This document shows, one piece after another, positions 6,688 through 12,810 of a DNA stretch of 12,810 nt. The notes under the pieces were generated by a model. The model was not told the origin of the DNA. It did no database searches and was given only the letters and a program-made list of their open reading frames with translations. This stretch comes from Acetatifactor sp. (lineage in GTDB: Bacteria > Bacillota > Clostridia > Lachnospirales > Lachnospiraceae). The stretch spans positions 1-12,810 of the forward strand of contig JAEDMI010000048.1 of assembly GCA_016303085.1 (NCBI GenBank), in the 5' to 3' direction. Numbering within the stretch: position 1 is the stretch's first letter; each line of letters begins with the position of its first letter. The position numbers were made by a program, and so were the translations under genes.

Positions 6688-7455
6688 ATGGGTAAAACGA
6701 TTAGCTGCGCAAATTGCGGCGGTTGCTATGATGACGAACTGCCGAAGTGTCCCTATTGCGGTTCCGGCAATATAAAAGGTGCGGAAAAAGACTATATGGA
6801 AAAGCTGGAGTGTGTCCGGGAGGAGCTGGAGGAACTGGATGAGATTCCTGCGGAGGAACTTCAGGCTTCTGTAAAAAAACAGGTAAGAAGGCTGTGGATT
6901 GTTTTGCTGTCCGTAGGGGCAGTTATATTGATTCTTGCTGCCGTATATTTTTTTGTGAACCAATCGGATGAGAGGGATTACAAGGCTGAGTATTTGTGGC
7001 AGCAGGAGCATTACCCGGAGATGGATGCATTATATGACAGCGGAATGTATGACGAGCTGGAGGAACTTTTGTATGAATTGAGCGAGGATGAGCATGCGAA
7101 CCTGTTGGATTGGAAACACAATGAATTTATGTGTGATTACATTTTGGCAAAGTCTGTCATGCGCTGTTTGGAAAGTGAAAAGGAGCCGCTCGACCGGTAT
7201 AACCTTGTATCTCTTTTCGATAAGGAATGGCAGGTAAAGGGAATGATTCTGCGGAAAGATAATTATACGGAGCAGGAGTATGAGGCAATGCTGCCCTATA
7301 TCCGGCTTTCCGAGACAGATTTTGAATCCAGATGGAAGCTGACCGAAGAAGAGTATCAGGATTTTTATGCTAATCTGACTGCGAACAGCGGCAGATATGT
7401 TTCCTTTGATAAGGCGGAAGCGTTTGTACAGGAATGGATAAAGGAGAACAGATAA
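6688..7455 (+). CDS. Zinc-ribbon single-pass membrane protein (first of three)
   Basis: I do not recognise a named family for this 255-residue protein. Cys7-x2-Cys10 and Cys21-x2-Cys24 (CANCGG...CPYCG) form a zinc ribbon. A Glu-rich helix that may form a coiled coil follows (33-66), then a basic KKQVRR, one transmembrane helix (about 69-91) and a ~160-residue Glu/Tyr-rich, mainly helical outer domain. By the positive-inside rule the ribbon faces the cytoplasm and the large domain lies outside. The outer part begins with a D-x-x-G-x-Y-x-E helix motif that recurs in the next gene. Ribosome site GGAAGGAG is 11 bases before the ATG. It is the first gene of a tightly packed operon. It may sense or scaffold across the membrane, but nothing shows a reaction. 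Confidence 0.85.
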   Translation: MGKTISCANCGGCYDDELPKCPYCGSGNIKGAEKDYMEKLECVREELEELDEIPAEELQASVKKQVRRLWIVLLSVGAVILILAAVYFFVNQSDERDYKAEYLWQQEHYPEMDALYDSGMYDELEELLYELSEDEHANLLDWKHNEFMCDYILAKSVMRCLESEKEPLDRYNLVSLFDKEWQVKGMILRKDNYTEQEYEAMLPYIRLSETDFESRWKLTEEEYQDFYANLTANSGRYVSFDKAEAFVQEWIKENR

Positions 7456-8220
7456 ATGAAATGTGAATACTGCAACGGCAATCTTTCCCTGGAGGATGAG
7501 TATTGTCCTCATTGCGGAAAGCCCAATAAACATGCCAGAAAACATATTGATGATATGCGCAGGTTTCAGGGGGAATTTGAAGATACCAAGAGATATGTCC
7601 GCGACAAGACAATCGGGTATACGGAAATCACTGTGCGGGTAGTCATTTTATCCATTCTGATTGTATTGATTCTTGTCTTTTTCGCGGTGGGTGCCAATGC
7701 GTGGGAAATTAACAGGGAAATCAAAAAGAAAAGTGCCGAAAAGAAGTTTGAAGAGTATTCCCTTGTCTTGGACGGCTATCTGGAGGACGGAGATTACTTG
7801 GAATTTAATACTTTCTGTGAAACCAAAGGGCTTTATACCTATGACAGCGTATACAGGGAAAAATACGGTGAAATTATTAATGCCTGTACCTGGTATGCGG
7901 GTGCATACGAGGCTCTGTTTGATTTTGCCGACTTTGACGAAGATGATTCTGTAAGCTATGTCACGGAAATGACGGGTGATGCATTGGACTTTTTCTATAA
8001 ATATTATTTAAATGAGAACCTTTTCTATACCGATAGGGAAGAGGAGCCGGAACAGTACCGGAGAGCGTTGGACGGTATGGAACGGAATATTGAGCTGATA
8101 TTATCTGTCTACTGTGGGTTTACACAGGAGGAAGCGGCGGCATTTCCCGAGATGAGCAAGGCAAGGAGAAATATCTTATTGGAGGAGAAACTGGAGGCGA
8201 AGCTGCAAAATGAACAGTAA
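7456..8220 (+). CDS. Zinc-ribbon single-pass membrane protein (second of three)
   Basis: This 254-residue protein has the same plan as its upstream neighbour. Cys3-x2-Cys6 and Cys17-x2-Cys20 (CEYCNG...CPHCGKPN) form a zinc ribbon. A basic stretch (24-51), a long transmembrane helix (about 59-82, VILSILIVLILVFFAVGA), a Lys-rich segment and a helical, acidic and aromatic outer domain follow. Residues 105-117 (LDGYLEDGDYLEF) align by eye with the first protein's LYDSGMYDEL region, suggesting old duplication. Its ATG directly follows the TAA of the first gene with no gap, and AAAGGAG lies within the end of that gene, so translation is coupled. Function is unknown; no enzyme motif was seen. Confidence 0.85.
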   Translation: MKCEYCNGNLSLEDEYCPHCGKPNKHARKHIDDMRRFQGEFEDTKRYVRDKTIGYTEITVRVVILSILIVLILVFFAVGANAWEINREIKKKSAEKKFEEYSLVLDGYLEDGDYLEFNTFCETKGLYTYDSVYREKYGEIINACTWYAGAYEALFDFADFDEDDSVSYVTEMTGDALDFFYKYYLNENLFYTDREEEPEQYRRALDGMERNIELILSVYCGFTQEEAAAFPEMSKARRNILLEEKLEAKLQNEQ

Positions 8221-8665
8221 GAGCGGATTGATTGGATGGATAAGGAACCGTTTTGCTAAAGATGTGCACCGTGCAGGTCTTTTTATCATGGACATTCTGA
8301 TTGTGATTTTTTGCCTTGTGATGGTGTTTGCCCTGTGGTTTATGGTTTACAGCTTTCTTGAAGACAGGGATAAGGGGTACGATGCGTATTCTCTGCAGAT
8401 TTCCATGGGCGGAGAACACTATCAGACTCTGTTGGAAAAAAGCAATGCGAATCGTGCCATGGGAATCGGCATCAGAGATGCCGATTATGAGGAATACTAT
8501 GCGGTGGCGGATTATTTTGAGGCATTTACCCATTTCTATATGTATGACAAAGCAGGCGATGCAGCAGCGGAAATGTGGCAAAAGCGGATGGAGGATGCCG
8601 AAAGCAGGATGGGTTCTCTGAGCGGAGAGAAAGAAAACATAAAGAATTGGCTGGGAATCGAGTAA
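8210..8665 (+). CDS. Small single-pass membrane protein without zinc ribbon (third of three)
   Basis: This 151-residue protein overlaps the previous gene by 11 bases. A basic N-terminus (RNRFAKDVHR) is followed by one transmembrane helix (about 24-49) and a ~100-residue helical outer domain rich in Tyr, Asp and Glu. It has no cysteine pairs, so it lacks the zinc ribbon of its two neighbours. Near residue 68 a GGEHYQTLL segment resembles the G-x-Y helix starts of the other two. GGAGG lies 12 bases before the ATG, inside the upstream gene. It reads as a shortened relative or dedicated partner. Function is unknown. Confidence 0.8.
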   Translation: MNSKSGLIGWIRNRFAKDVHRAGLFIMDILIVIFCLVMVFALWFMVYSFLEDRDKGYDAYSLQISMGGEHYQTLLEKSNANRAMGIGIRDADYEEYYAVADYFEAFTHFYMYDKAGDAAAEMWQKRMEDAESRMGSLSGEKENIKNWLGIE

Positions 8666-8729
8666 TAAATATTTGGTAATTGTGGATAAATTTGGCGCAT
8701 TTTTTCTACATAAATTTACATTGAATAAA

Positions 8730-8758
8730 TAGACAAAAGGTCGATTTAGAGATAAAAT
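8730..8758 (+). promoter_or_regulatory. Sigma-A promoter for the DUF3048 lipoprotein gene
   Basis: TAGACA at 8730-8735 and TAAAAT at 8753-8758 are separated by 17 bases. The surrounding region (8666-8789) is very AT-rich with no gene. Start near 8765 leaves a short leader with AAAGGA (8777-8782) seven bases before the ATG. Confidence 0.7.
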
Positions 8759-8789
8759 AGAGTAAAATATATTTAGAAAGGAATTTCTC

Positions 8790-9962
8790 ATGAAAAAGAA
8801 ATTAATAGCAGCATTTGTAATAGCAATGACAATGGGTATTTTCGCGGGATGCGGAGAAGAAGGAACCCCGTCCTCCCCCGTTTCCACGCTGGATCCTTCT
8901 CCCGTTATAATCGATGAATCAAGCACATCAGAGGAGTCTCAGGAAGCTTCCGGGGAAGAGAGCAATGCACCCGAAGAGGAAAACCATGACAATATGTACC
9001 GCAGCGAGCTTACCAATGAGTGGATAGACGAGAGTCTGAAGGATCAGCGTCCTATTGCTGTTATGGTAGATAACGAGAAAACAGCACTTCCTCACTTCGG
9101 ACTTACCGAGGCAGATGTAGTATATGAAATCATGAACAGCACAGCCAATGGCAGAATTACCCGTTTCATGGCAATCGTAAAGGATTGGGGAAACATTACT
9201 CAGTTTGGCAGTGTCAGAAGTGCCCGTCCCACTAACTTTTTGCTGGCTCCCGAGTGGAATGCCGTTCTTTGTCATGACGGCGGTCCTTTCTATATCGATG
9301 ATTGGGTAAAGAAGAGTTACAGCGCGAACTTCAGCGGTGGATTTGCCCGGTTTGACAACGGCAAGAATTGGGAATATACCGAGTATTTGACCTATGATGA
9401 TCATGTAGGACCAACCAGCAAGGGCGGAGAAACAACCTATGGCGGTCTCGAAAAGCGTTTTGCAAATTCACATTACAGCACAACCTATAACGAATATTAT
9501 GAGGGACCCCATTTTAAGTTTGCCGAAGCAGAACTTGATTTTTCTGACAGAAGTGATGCCATTGACGCAGAGGATATTCAGCTTCCCTTCCCTCATAATA
9601 AGTCGATGCTGAAATATAATAAGGAGACAGGCACCTACGATTATTACGAGTACGGTGCTGCACATCTGGATCCTGTGCATGACAATGCTCAGCTGACTTT
9701 CAAGAATGTTTTGCTTCAGGACACCACATTCTGCCAGTTGGATGAGAATGGTTATCTGATTTACAATGCCATCGACAAAGGACGTGACGGATATTATATT
9801 ACCAACGGTAAGGCAATTGAAGTGACTTGGGAAAAGACGACAGAGAACGGAATCACCGTTTTCTATGATAAGAAGACCGGCAAAGAAATCGAGATCAATA
9901 CCGGTAAGACTTATATCAGCCTGATTCCATCCGATACATGGGATGATGTAGTAATAAAGTAA
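8790..9962 (+). CDS. DUF3048 lipoprotein (YerB family)
   Basis: This 390-residue predicted lipoprotein has a signal peptide ending in FAGC, so Cys21 would be lipidated. A Ser/Glu-rich linker (about 24-70) leads to the DUF3048 N-terminal domain. Its signature is clear: RPIAVMVDNE, GLTEADVVYEI, GRITRFMAIV and GSVRSARPTNFLL, then LCHDGGP. The later part (about 230-385) covers the C-terminal half, with VTWEKT near the end as in YerB-like proteins. The cognate Bacillus subtilis protein YerB is a lipoprotein of unsettled role; cell-wall or membrane association is inferred. It has its own promoter and ribosome site, and no other gene shares its transcript clearly. No convincing terminator was found before the next gene. 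Confidence 0.92.
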   Translation: MKKKLIAAFVIAMTMGIFAGCGEEGTPSSPVSTLDPSPVIIDESSTSEESQEASGEESNAPEEENHDNMYRSELTNEWIDESLKDQRPIAVMVDNEKTALPHFGLTEADVVYEIMNSTANGRITRFMAIVKDWGNITQFGSVRSARPTNFLLAPEWNAVLCHDGGPFYIDDWVKKSYSANFSGGFARFDNGKNWEYTEYLTYDDHVGPTSKGGETTYGGLEKRFANSHYSTTYNEYYEGPHFKFAEAELDFSDRSDAIDAEDIQLPFPHNKSMLKYNKETGTYDYYEYGAAHLDPVHDNAQLTFKNVLLQDTTFCQLDENGYLIYNAIDKGRDGYYITNGKAIEVTWEKTTENGITVFYDKKTGKEIEINTGKTYISLIPSDTWDDVVIK

Positions 9963-9992
9963 AAAAACAGTAGTTTTTAGAAGAGTTATCAA

Positions 9993-10097
9993 TTTTAAAG
10001 CGGATACCGCAGTAATTTTGCTGTACAATGAATCATGTTCAGGGGATTTTCCTGAGTAATGAGGAGTGAACGCAAAATGAAGGTATCCGCTTTAAAA
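9993..10097 (+). repeat. Perfect 16-bp inverted repeat bracketing the MATE start
   Basis: TTTTAAAGCGGATACC at 9993-10008 is the exact reverse complement of GGTATCCGCTTTAAAA at 10082-10097. The right arm begins three bases after the ATG at 10077 and lies in codons 2-7 of the MATE gene. The 73-base interval holds the ribosome site, the start codon and a small TCAGG/CCTGA hairpin (10039-10055). The left arm also carries its own mini palindrome GCGG-ATA-CCGC (10000-10010). Confidence 0.85.
10024..10029 (+). promoter_or_regulatory. Possible -10 element for the MATE gene
   Basis: TACAAT at 10024-10029 is a fair -10, but no -35 matches well; the -35 region would fall in the left arm of the inverted repeat. 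If real, a protein bound to that arm would block the polymerase. Low-confidence call. Confidence 0.3.
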
Positions 10098-11462
10098 AAT
10101 CAGGAACAAATATTGAGAGGCAGCCTGTGGAAAGCGGTATTGGCGCTTGCCGTACCGGTTATTATCAACAGTTTTCTGCAGACTATGTATAACCTGACAG
10201 ATACATATTGGTTGGGAAAGCTTGGGACAGAACAGCTTGCCGCAATAAATCTGGTTTCGCCGGTGCAGAATATTATTGTCAATTTCGGCTCGGGAATCAC
10301 TGTCGCGGGTTCTGTATTGATTGCTCAGTATATCGGTGCCGGAGAGAAAGAAAACGGTCGCGGCATGGCAAATCAGATTTTTGTGTGTGCCATGGGTTTT
10401 GCCGTAGTATGTGCAGCCGTGTGTTTTCTGTTAACACCGGCAATTGTGCGCTGGCTGGGTGCTGACGGAGATACTTATTCCCATGCGGTGACGTATCTGC
10501 GCATTGTCATCTGGGATATGCCGTTTCTGTACATGGTAAATATATTTTCCGCAGTGCATCAGTCCCAAGGTGACACTGTGACACCCATGTTTTTAAACCT
10601 GGGCGGTATTCTTTTGAATATGGTTCTGGATCCCACACTGATTGTAGCTTTCGGCATGGGTGTGGCGGGAGCAGCGCTTGCCACATTACTTGCAAAGCTG
10701 GTGCCGGCCTTTGCCGCATTTTTCCTGTTGTCCCGCAGGGATAATTCTATCGGTCTGGACAAAAAGTACATGAGGCCGGAAAAGGAGAAGCTGAAGTTAA
10801 TATTGAAAATCGGACTTCCGACAGCTATCGGAGGGAGCACCATGCAGCTTGGTTTTCTGCTTATGAGCAGAAATGTATTTGTTTACGGAAGTCAGGCAAT
10901 GGCCGCATATGGTATCGGAAATAAGGTAAACAGTCTGATTACACTGCCCACTAACGGCATCGGTTCAGCGGTTGCTACCATAGTGGGTCAGAATATCGGG
11001 GCAAAGCAGCAGGACAGAGCGGAAAAGAGCTATCGGATTTCCATGGGCATCTCTGTTGTGTTTCTGTTTGCGGGAGGTATGATTCTGTCCAGAAGTATAA
11101 TCTCTACAGCCATTGTTAGTATTTTCTCCGAGGATGAAAGTGTCATTGCAATGGCAGCAGATTTCTTGAGCATTATGGCATTTTGGTGTTTTACCAACGG
11201 TGTATATAATTCCACGGTGGGGTTGTTTAACGGAACAGGTCATACAGAGGTAACCATGGCGGTGGATGCGGCAAGGCTCTGGGTATTCCGTTTCCTTACG
11301 CTCTGGTTCTGTGAGAGTATTCTTCACATGGGGGTACGAAGCGTTTGGTATTCTGTGGTAGTCAGCAACGGTATATCCGCCGTTATACTGTTTGTGCTTT
11401 ACCTGGCCGGTATCTGGAAGAAGGAAAAAATAAAGGTGGGAGCTGAGAGTCATAAGGAATAA
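10077..11462 (+). CDS. MATE-family multidrug/sodium antiporter
   Basis: This is a 461-residue, 12-helix membrane transporter of the MATE superfamily (DinF/NorM type), which exports drugs or metabolites using Na+ or H+ gradients. Two MatE repeats are visible. The first starts at LWKAVLALAVPVIINSFLQT and contains DTYWLGKLGTEQLAA. The second starts near residue 241 (KLILKIGLPTAIGGSTMQ) and contains NGIGSAVATIVGQNIGAKQ. The frame is open from ATG 10059, but GAGGAG (10061-10066) lies after that codon and ten bases before ATG 10077, so 10077 is chosen. The DUF3810 gene follows directly. Substrate cannot be told. The inverted repeat around its start suggests translational or transcriptional control. 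Confidence 0.92.
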   Translation: MKVSALKNQEQILRGSLWKAVLALAVPVIINSFLQTMYNLTDTYWLGKLGTEQLAAINLVSPVQNIIVNFGSGITVAGSVLIAQYIGAGEKENGRGMANQIFVCAMGFAVVCAAVCFLLTPAIVRWLGADGDTYSHAVTYLRIVIWDMPFLYMVNIFSAVHQSQGDTVTPMFLNLGGILLNMVLDPTLIVAFGMGVAGAALATLLAKLVPAFAAFFLLSRRDNSIGLDKKYMRPEKEKLKLILKIGLPTAIGGSTMQLGFLLMSRNVFVYGSQAMAAYGIGNKVNSLITLPTNGIGSAVATIVGQNIGAKQQDRAEKSYRISMGISVVFLFAGGMILSRSIISTAIVSIFSEDESVIAMAADFLSIMAFWCFTNGVYNSTVGLFNGTGHTEVTMAVDAARLWVFRFLTLWFCESILHMGVRSVWYSVVVSNGISAVILFVLYLAGIWKKEKIKVGAESHKE

Positions 11463-12681
11463 CAGGCATCCTAAGCCTATAAGAGGCATATTATTTGGTG
11501 TTATCACAGCCGTAATTGTTCTGCTGAATATTGCAGCCCGGAACAGTACGGCTTTTTGTGATTGGTATATTTCATACATTTTCCCTGTCTGGGTGAACAC
11601 TTACGGCAGGCTTACCGGAATCGTTCCTTTTTCAGTGGGAGAATGGCTGATAGTGGCAGGAATCCTGTTGGTTGCCGCAGCGGTAGTGATAGGGTTCGCC
11701 CGGATAATCATGGGAATAATATGTTTTTTCAGAAGCGGTAGGAAGCATAAAAATTTTTATCGGTTTACAAAGGGCTTTTACCGCTTTTTTGCGTGGACAC
11801 TGTTGTCAGTCTGCTTGATTATGACTCTCAACTGTCTGATTCTTTATCATGCTTCGACCTTTTCCGAGCACTATTTTGGGAAGGATGATGGGTCCTATAC
11901 CTCTGCGGAACTGTTTGCCTTGTATAATATGGTTGCGGGAGAGTGCAATCGGCTGGCTGAACTGGTAGAGCGGGACGATACCGGTATGGTAGTTTATATA
12001 AGTTCTGACGGGACAAGGATATCAAATCGTTATGATGAGGAATGGAGAAAAGGTCTTGCAGCTATGGCAGATGAAGCCAGAGCACAGATGAAGCGGCTTG
12101 GGGAGCAATACCCGCAGTTGGACGGTTGGTATCCGAGACCAAAGGCTATGCTGTTTTCGGATTTCATGTGCCAGCAACATATGCAGGGATATTACTTTCC
12201 TTTTTCCATGGAAGCGAATTACAATGAGGTCATGCACATTTTGAATATTCCTTCCACCATGTGCCACGAACTGGCTCATCTGCGGGGCTATATCTATGAA
12301 GATGAGGCAAATTTTATCGGGTATCTTGCCTGCATACAGTCGGAGGACATTTTTTTTCAATATGCAGGATATTTAGGTGTTTTAAACTATCTGTACAATG
12401 ACATATATAAGCTGTGGAAAGCAAATCCCGCAGCTTACGGGGAAACTGCTGCGGTAATACAGCCCATAGCTGTTTCGGAGCAGGTGTGGGAGGATAACAT
12501 TTTCGTGTCTGATGAGGAGTGGGATCGCATCAACGGTAAGGCAATCATCGATACAGAGATTGTGGACATGGCTGCGGATGTGTTTATCGATACAAATTTA
12601 AAGGTCAACGGCATTGCCGACGGAAAAGTAAGTTACAGCAGAGTGGTGACACTGCTGTTACAGTACTACAGACAAAATTAA
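11452..12681 (+). CDS. DUF3810 zinc-metallopeptidase-like membrane protein
   Basis: This membrane protein carries a gluzincin-type active site: CHELAHLRG gives HExxH (His225, Glu226 and His229 counted from GTG 11593), and the third ligand is probably Glu238 in YEDEANF. TGIVPFSVGEWL is the DUF3810 hallmark. The first conventional start, GTG 11593, has no ribosome site and would cut away a conserved part. The frame stays open upstream to TAA 11431, with a full transmembrane segment (GILFGVITAVIVLLNIAA) and NSTAFCDWYISYIFPVW. No ATG, GTG or TTG exists there. ATA at 11452, nine bases after GGGAG, is the best start and gives about 409 residues, overlapping the MATE stop by 11 bases. Two more helices (about 17-45 and 66-87 from 11593) precede the outer peptidase domain. 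Peptidase activity is inferred. Confidence 0.82.
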   Translation: MRNNRHPKPIRGILFGVITAVIVLLNIAARNSTAFCDWYISYIFPVWVNTYGRLTGIVPFSVGEWLIVAGILLVAAAVVIGFARIIMGIICFFRSGRKHKNFYRFTKGFYRFFAWTLLSVCLIMTLNCLILYHASTFSEHYFGKDDGSYTSAELFALYNMVAGECNRLAELVERDDTGMVVYISSDGTRISNRYDEEWRKGLAAMADEARAQMKRLGEQYPQLDGWYPRPKAMLFSDFMCQQHMQGYYFPFSMEANYNEVMHILNIPSTMCHELAHLRGYIYEDEANFIGYLACIQSEDIFFQYAGYLGVLNYLYNDIYKLWKANPAAYGETAAVIQPIAVSEQVWEDNIFVSDEEWDRINGKAIIDTEIVDMAADVFIDTNLKVNGIADGKVSYSRVVTLLLQYYRQN

Positions 12682-12700
12682 AAATTTTTTTAAAGAGGGG

Positions 12701-12729
12701 TTGACATTTTTACTCTCTCCATGTAAAAT
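12701..12729 (+). promoter_or_regulatory. Consensus sigma-A promoter of the tRNA gene
   Basis: TTGACA at 12701-12706 and TAAAAT at 12724-12729 are separated by exactly 17 bases. The start would be near 12736, about 28 bases before the mature tRNA 5' end. It begins 20 bases after the DUF3810 stop; an AT-rich palindrome there (about 12679-12694) is too weak to call a terminator. Confidence 0.9.
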
Positions 12730-12763
12730 AATCAATGTTGTGACGCACGGATTTACGTTACAG

Positions 12764-12810
<47 letters not shown>

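Noticed and set aside
8666..8729. Terminator after the zinc-ribbon operon
   Set aside because: A T-run occurs at about 8700-8705, but no stem of more than four pairs precedes it.
8120..8926. 268-codon - strand frame over the third zinc-operon gene and the DUF3048 start
   Set aside because: It crosses two supported genes and a promoter region on the opposite strand, and its translation looks random.
10059..10076. ATG 10059 as start of the MATE protein
   Set aside because: The only Shine-Dalgarno (GAGGAG) lies after this codon, so ATG 10077 is the supported start.
12679..12694. TTAAAAATTTTTTTAA after the DUF3810 gene as a terminator
   Set aside because: The palindrome is all A/T with no stable stem, so it is not a convincing rho-independent terminator.

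Overview
The window looks like chromosomal DNA of a Gram-positive clostridial bacterium, most likely a Lachnospiraceae-type gut Firmicute. The evidence is moderate GC, strong purine-rich Shine-Dalgarno sites, lipoproteins with Ser/Glu-rich linkers, and the families present: an LTA-synthase-like enzyme, YitT, PspC, a DUF3048 lipoprotein and DUF3810. All intact genes lie on the + strand. No insertion sequence, CRISPR array, phage module or rRNA was seen.

Layout. (a) 92-1219: a secreted lipoprotein esterase. (b) 1220-1685: a decayed gap. It holds the C-terminal tail of an AraC regulator on the - strand, a strong hairpin terminator, the C-terminal tail of a DUF3298 (RsiV-like) protein on the + strand, and a promoter for the next gene. 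(c) 1686-3794: a membrane LTA-synthase/sulfatase-family phosphoglycerol transferase with all expected metal and nucleophile residues. (d) 3872-5059: a PspC + YitT pair with its own extended -10 promoter and a strong terminator. (e) 5132-5910: a translationally coupled pair, a degenerate ParB-like protein followed by an XRE helix-turn-helix protein. (f) 5999-6607: a stand-alone HD-domain phosphohydrolase. (g) 6655-8665: one promoter driving three single-pass membrane proteins. Two have an N-terminal cytoplasmic zinc ribbon; the third lacks it. (h) 8730-9962: a DUF3048 (YerB-type) lipoprotein with its own promoter. (i) 10077-12681: a MATE efflux transporter followed by a DUF3810 zinc-metallopeptidase-like membrane protein whose real N-terminus lies upstream of the first ordinary start codon. 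(j) 12701-12810: a consensus promoter and the 5' part of tRNA-Phe(GAA), cut by the window edge.

Together this is mainly an envelope-related neighbourhood: secreted esterase, polyglycerol-phosphate synthesis, stress and membrane proteins, lipoproteins, an efflux pump and a membrane peptidase. The parts least explained by known families are the zinc-ribbon membrane trio, the ParB-like/XRE pair, and a perfect 16-bp inverted repeat that brackets the ribosome binding site and start codon of the MATE gene. Three starts are revised from the longest open frame: PspC, MATE and DUF3810.
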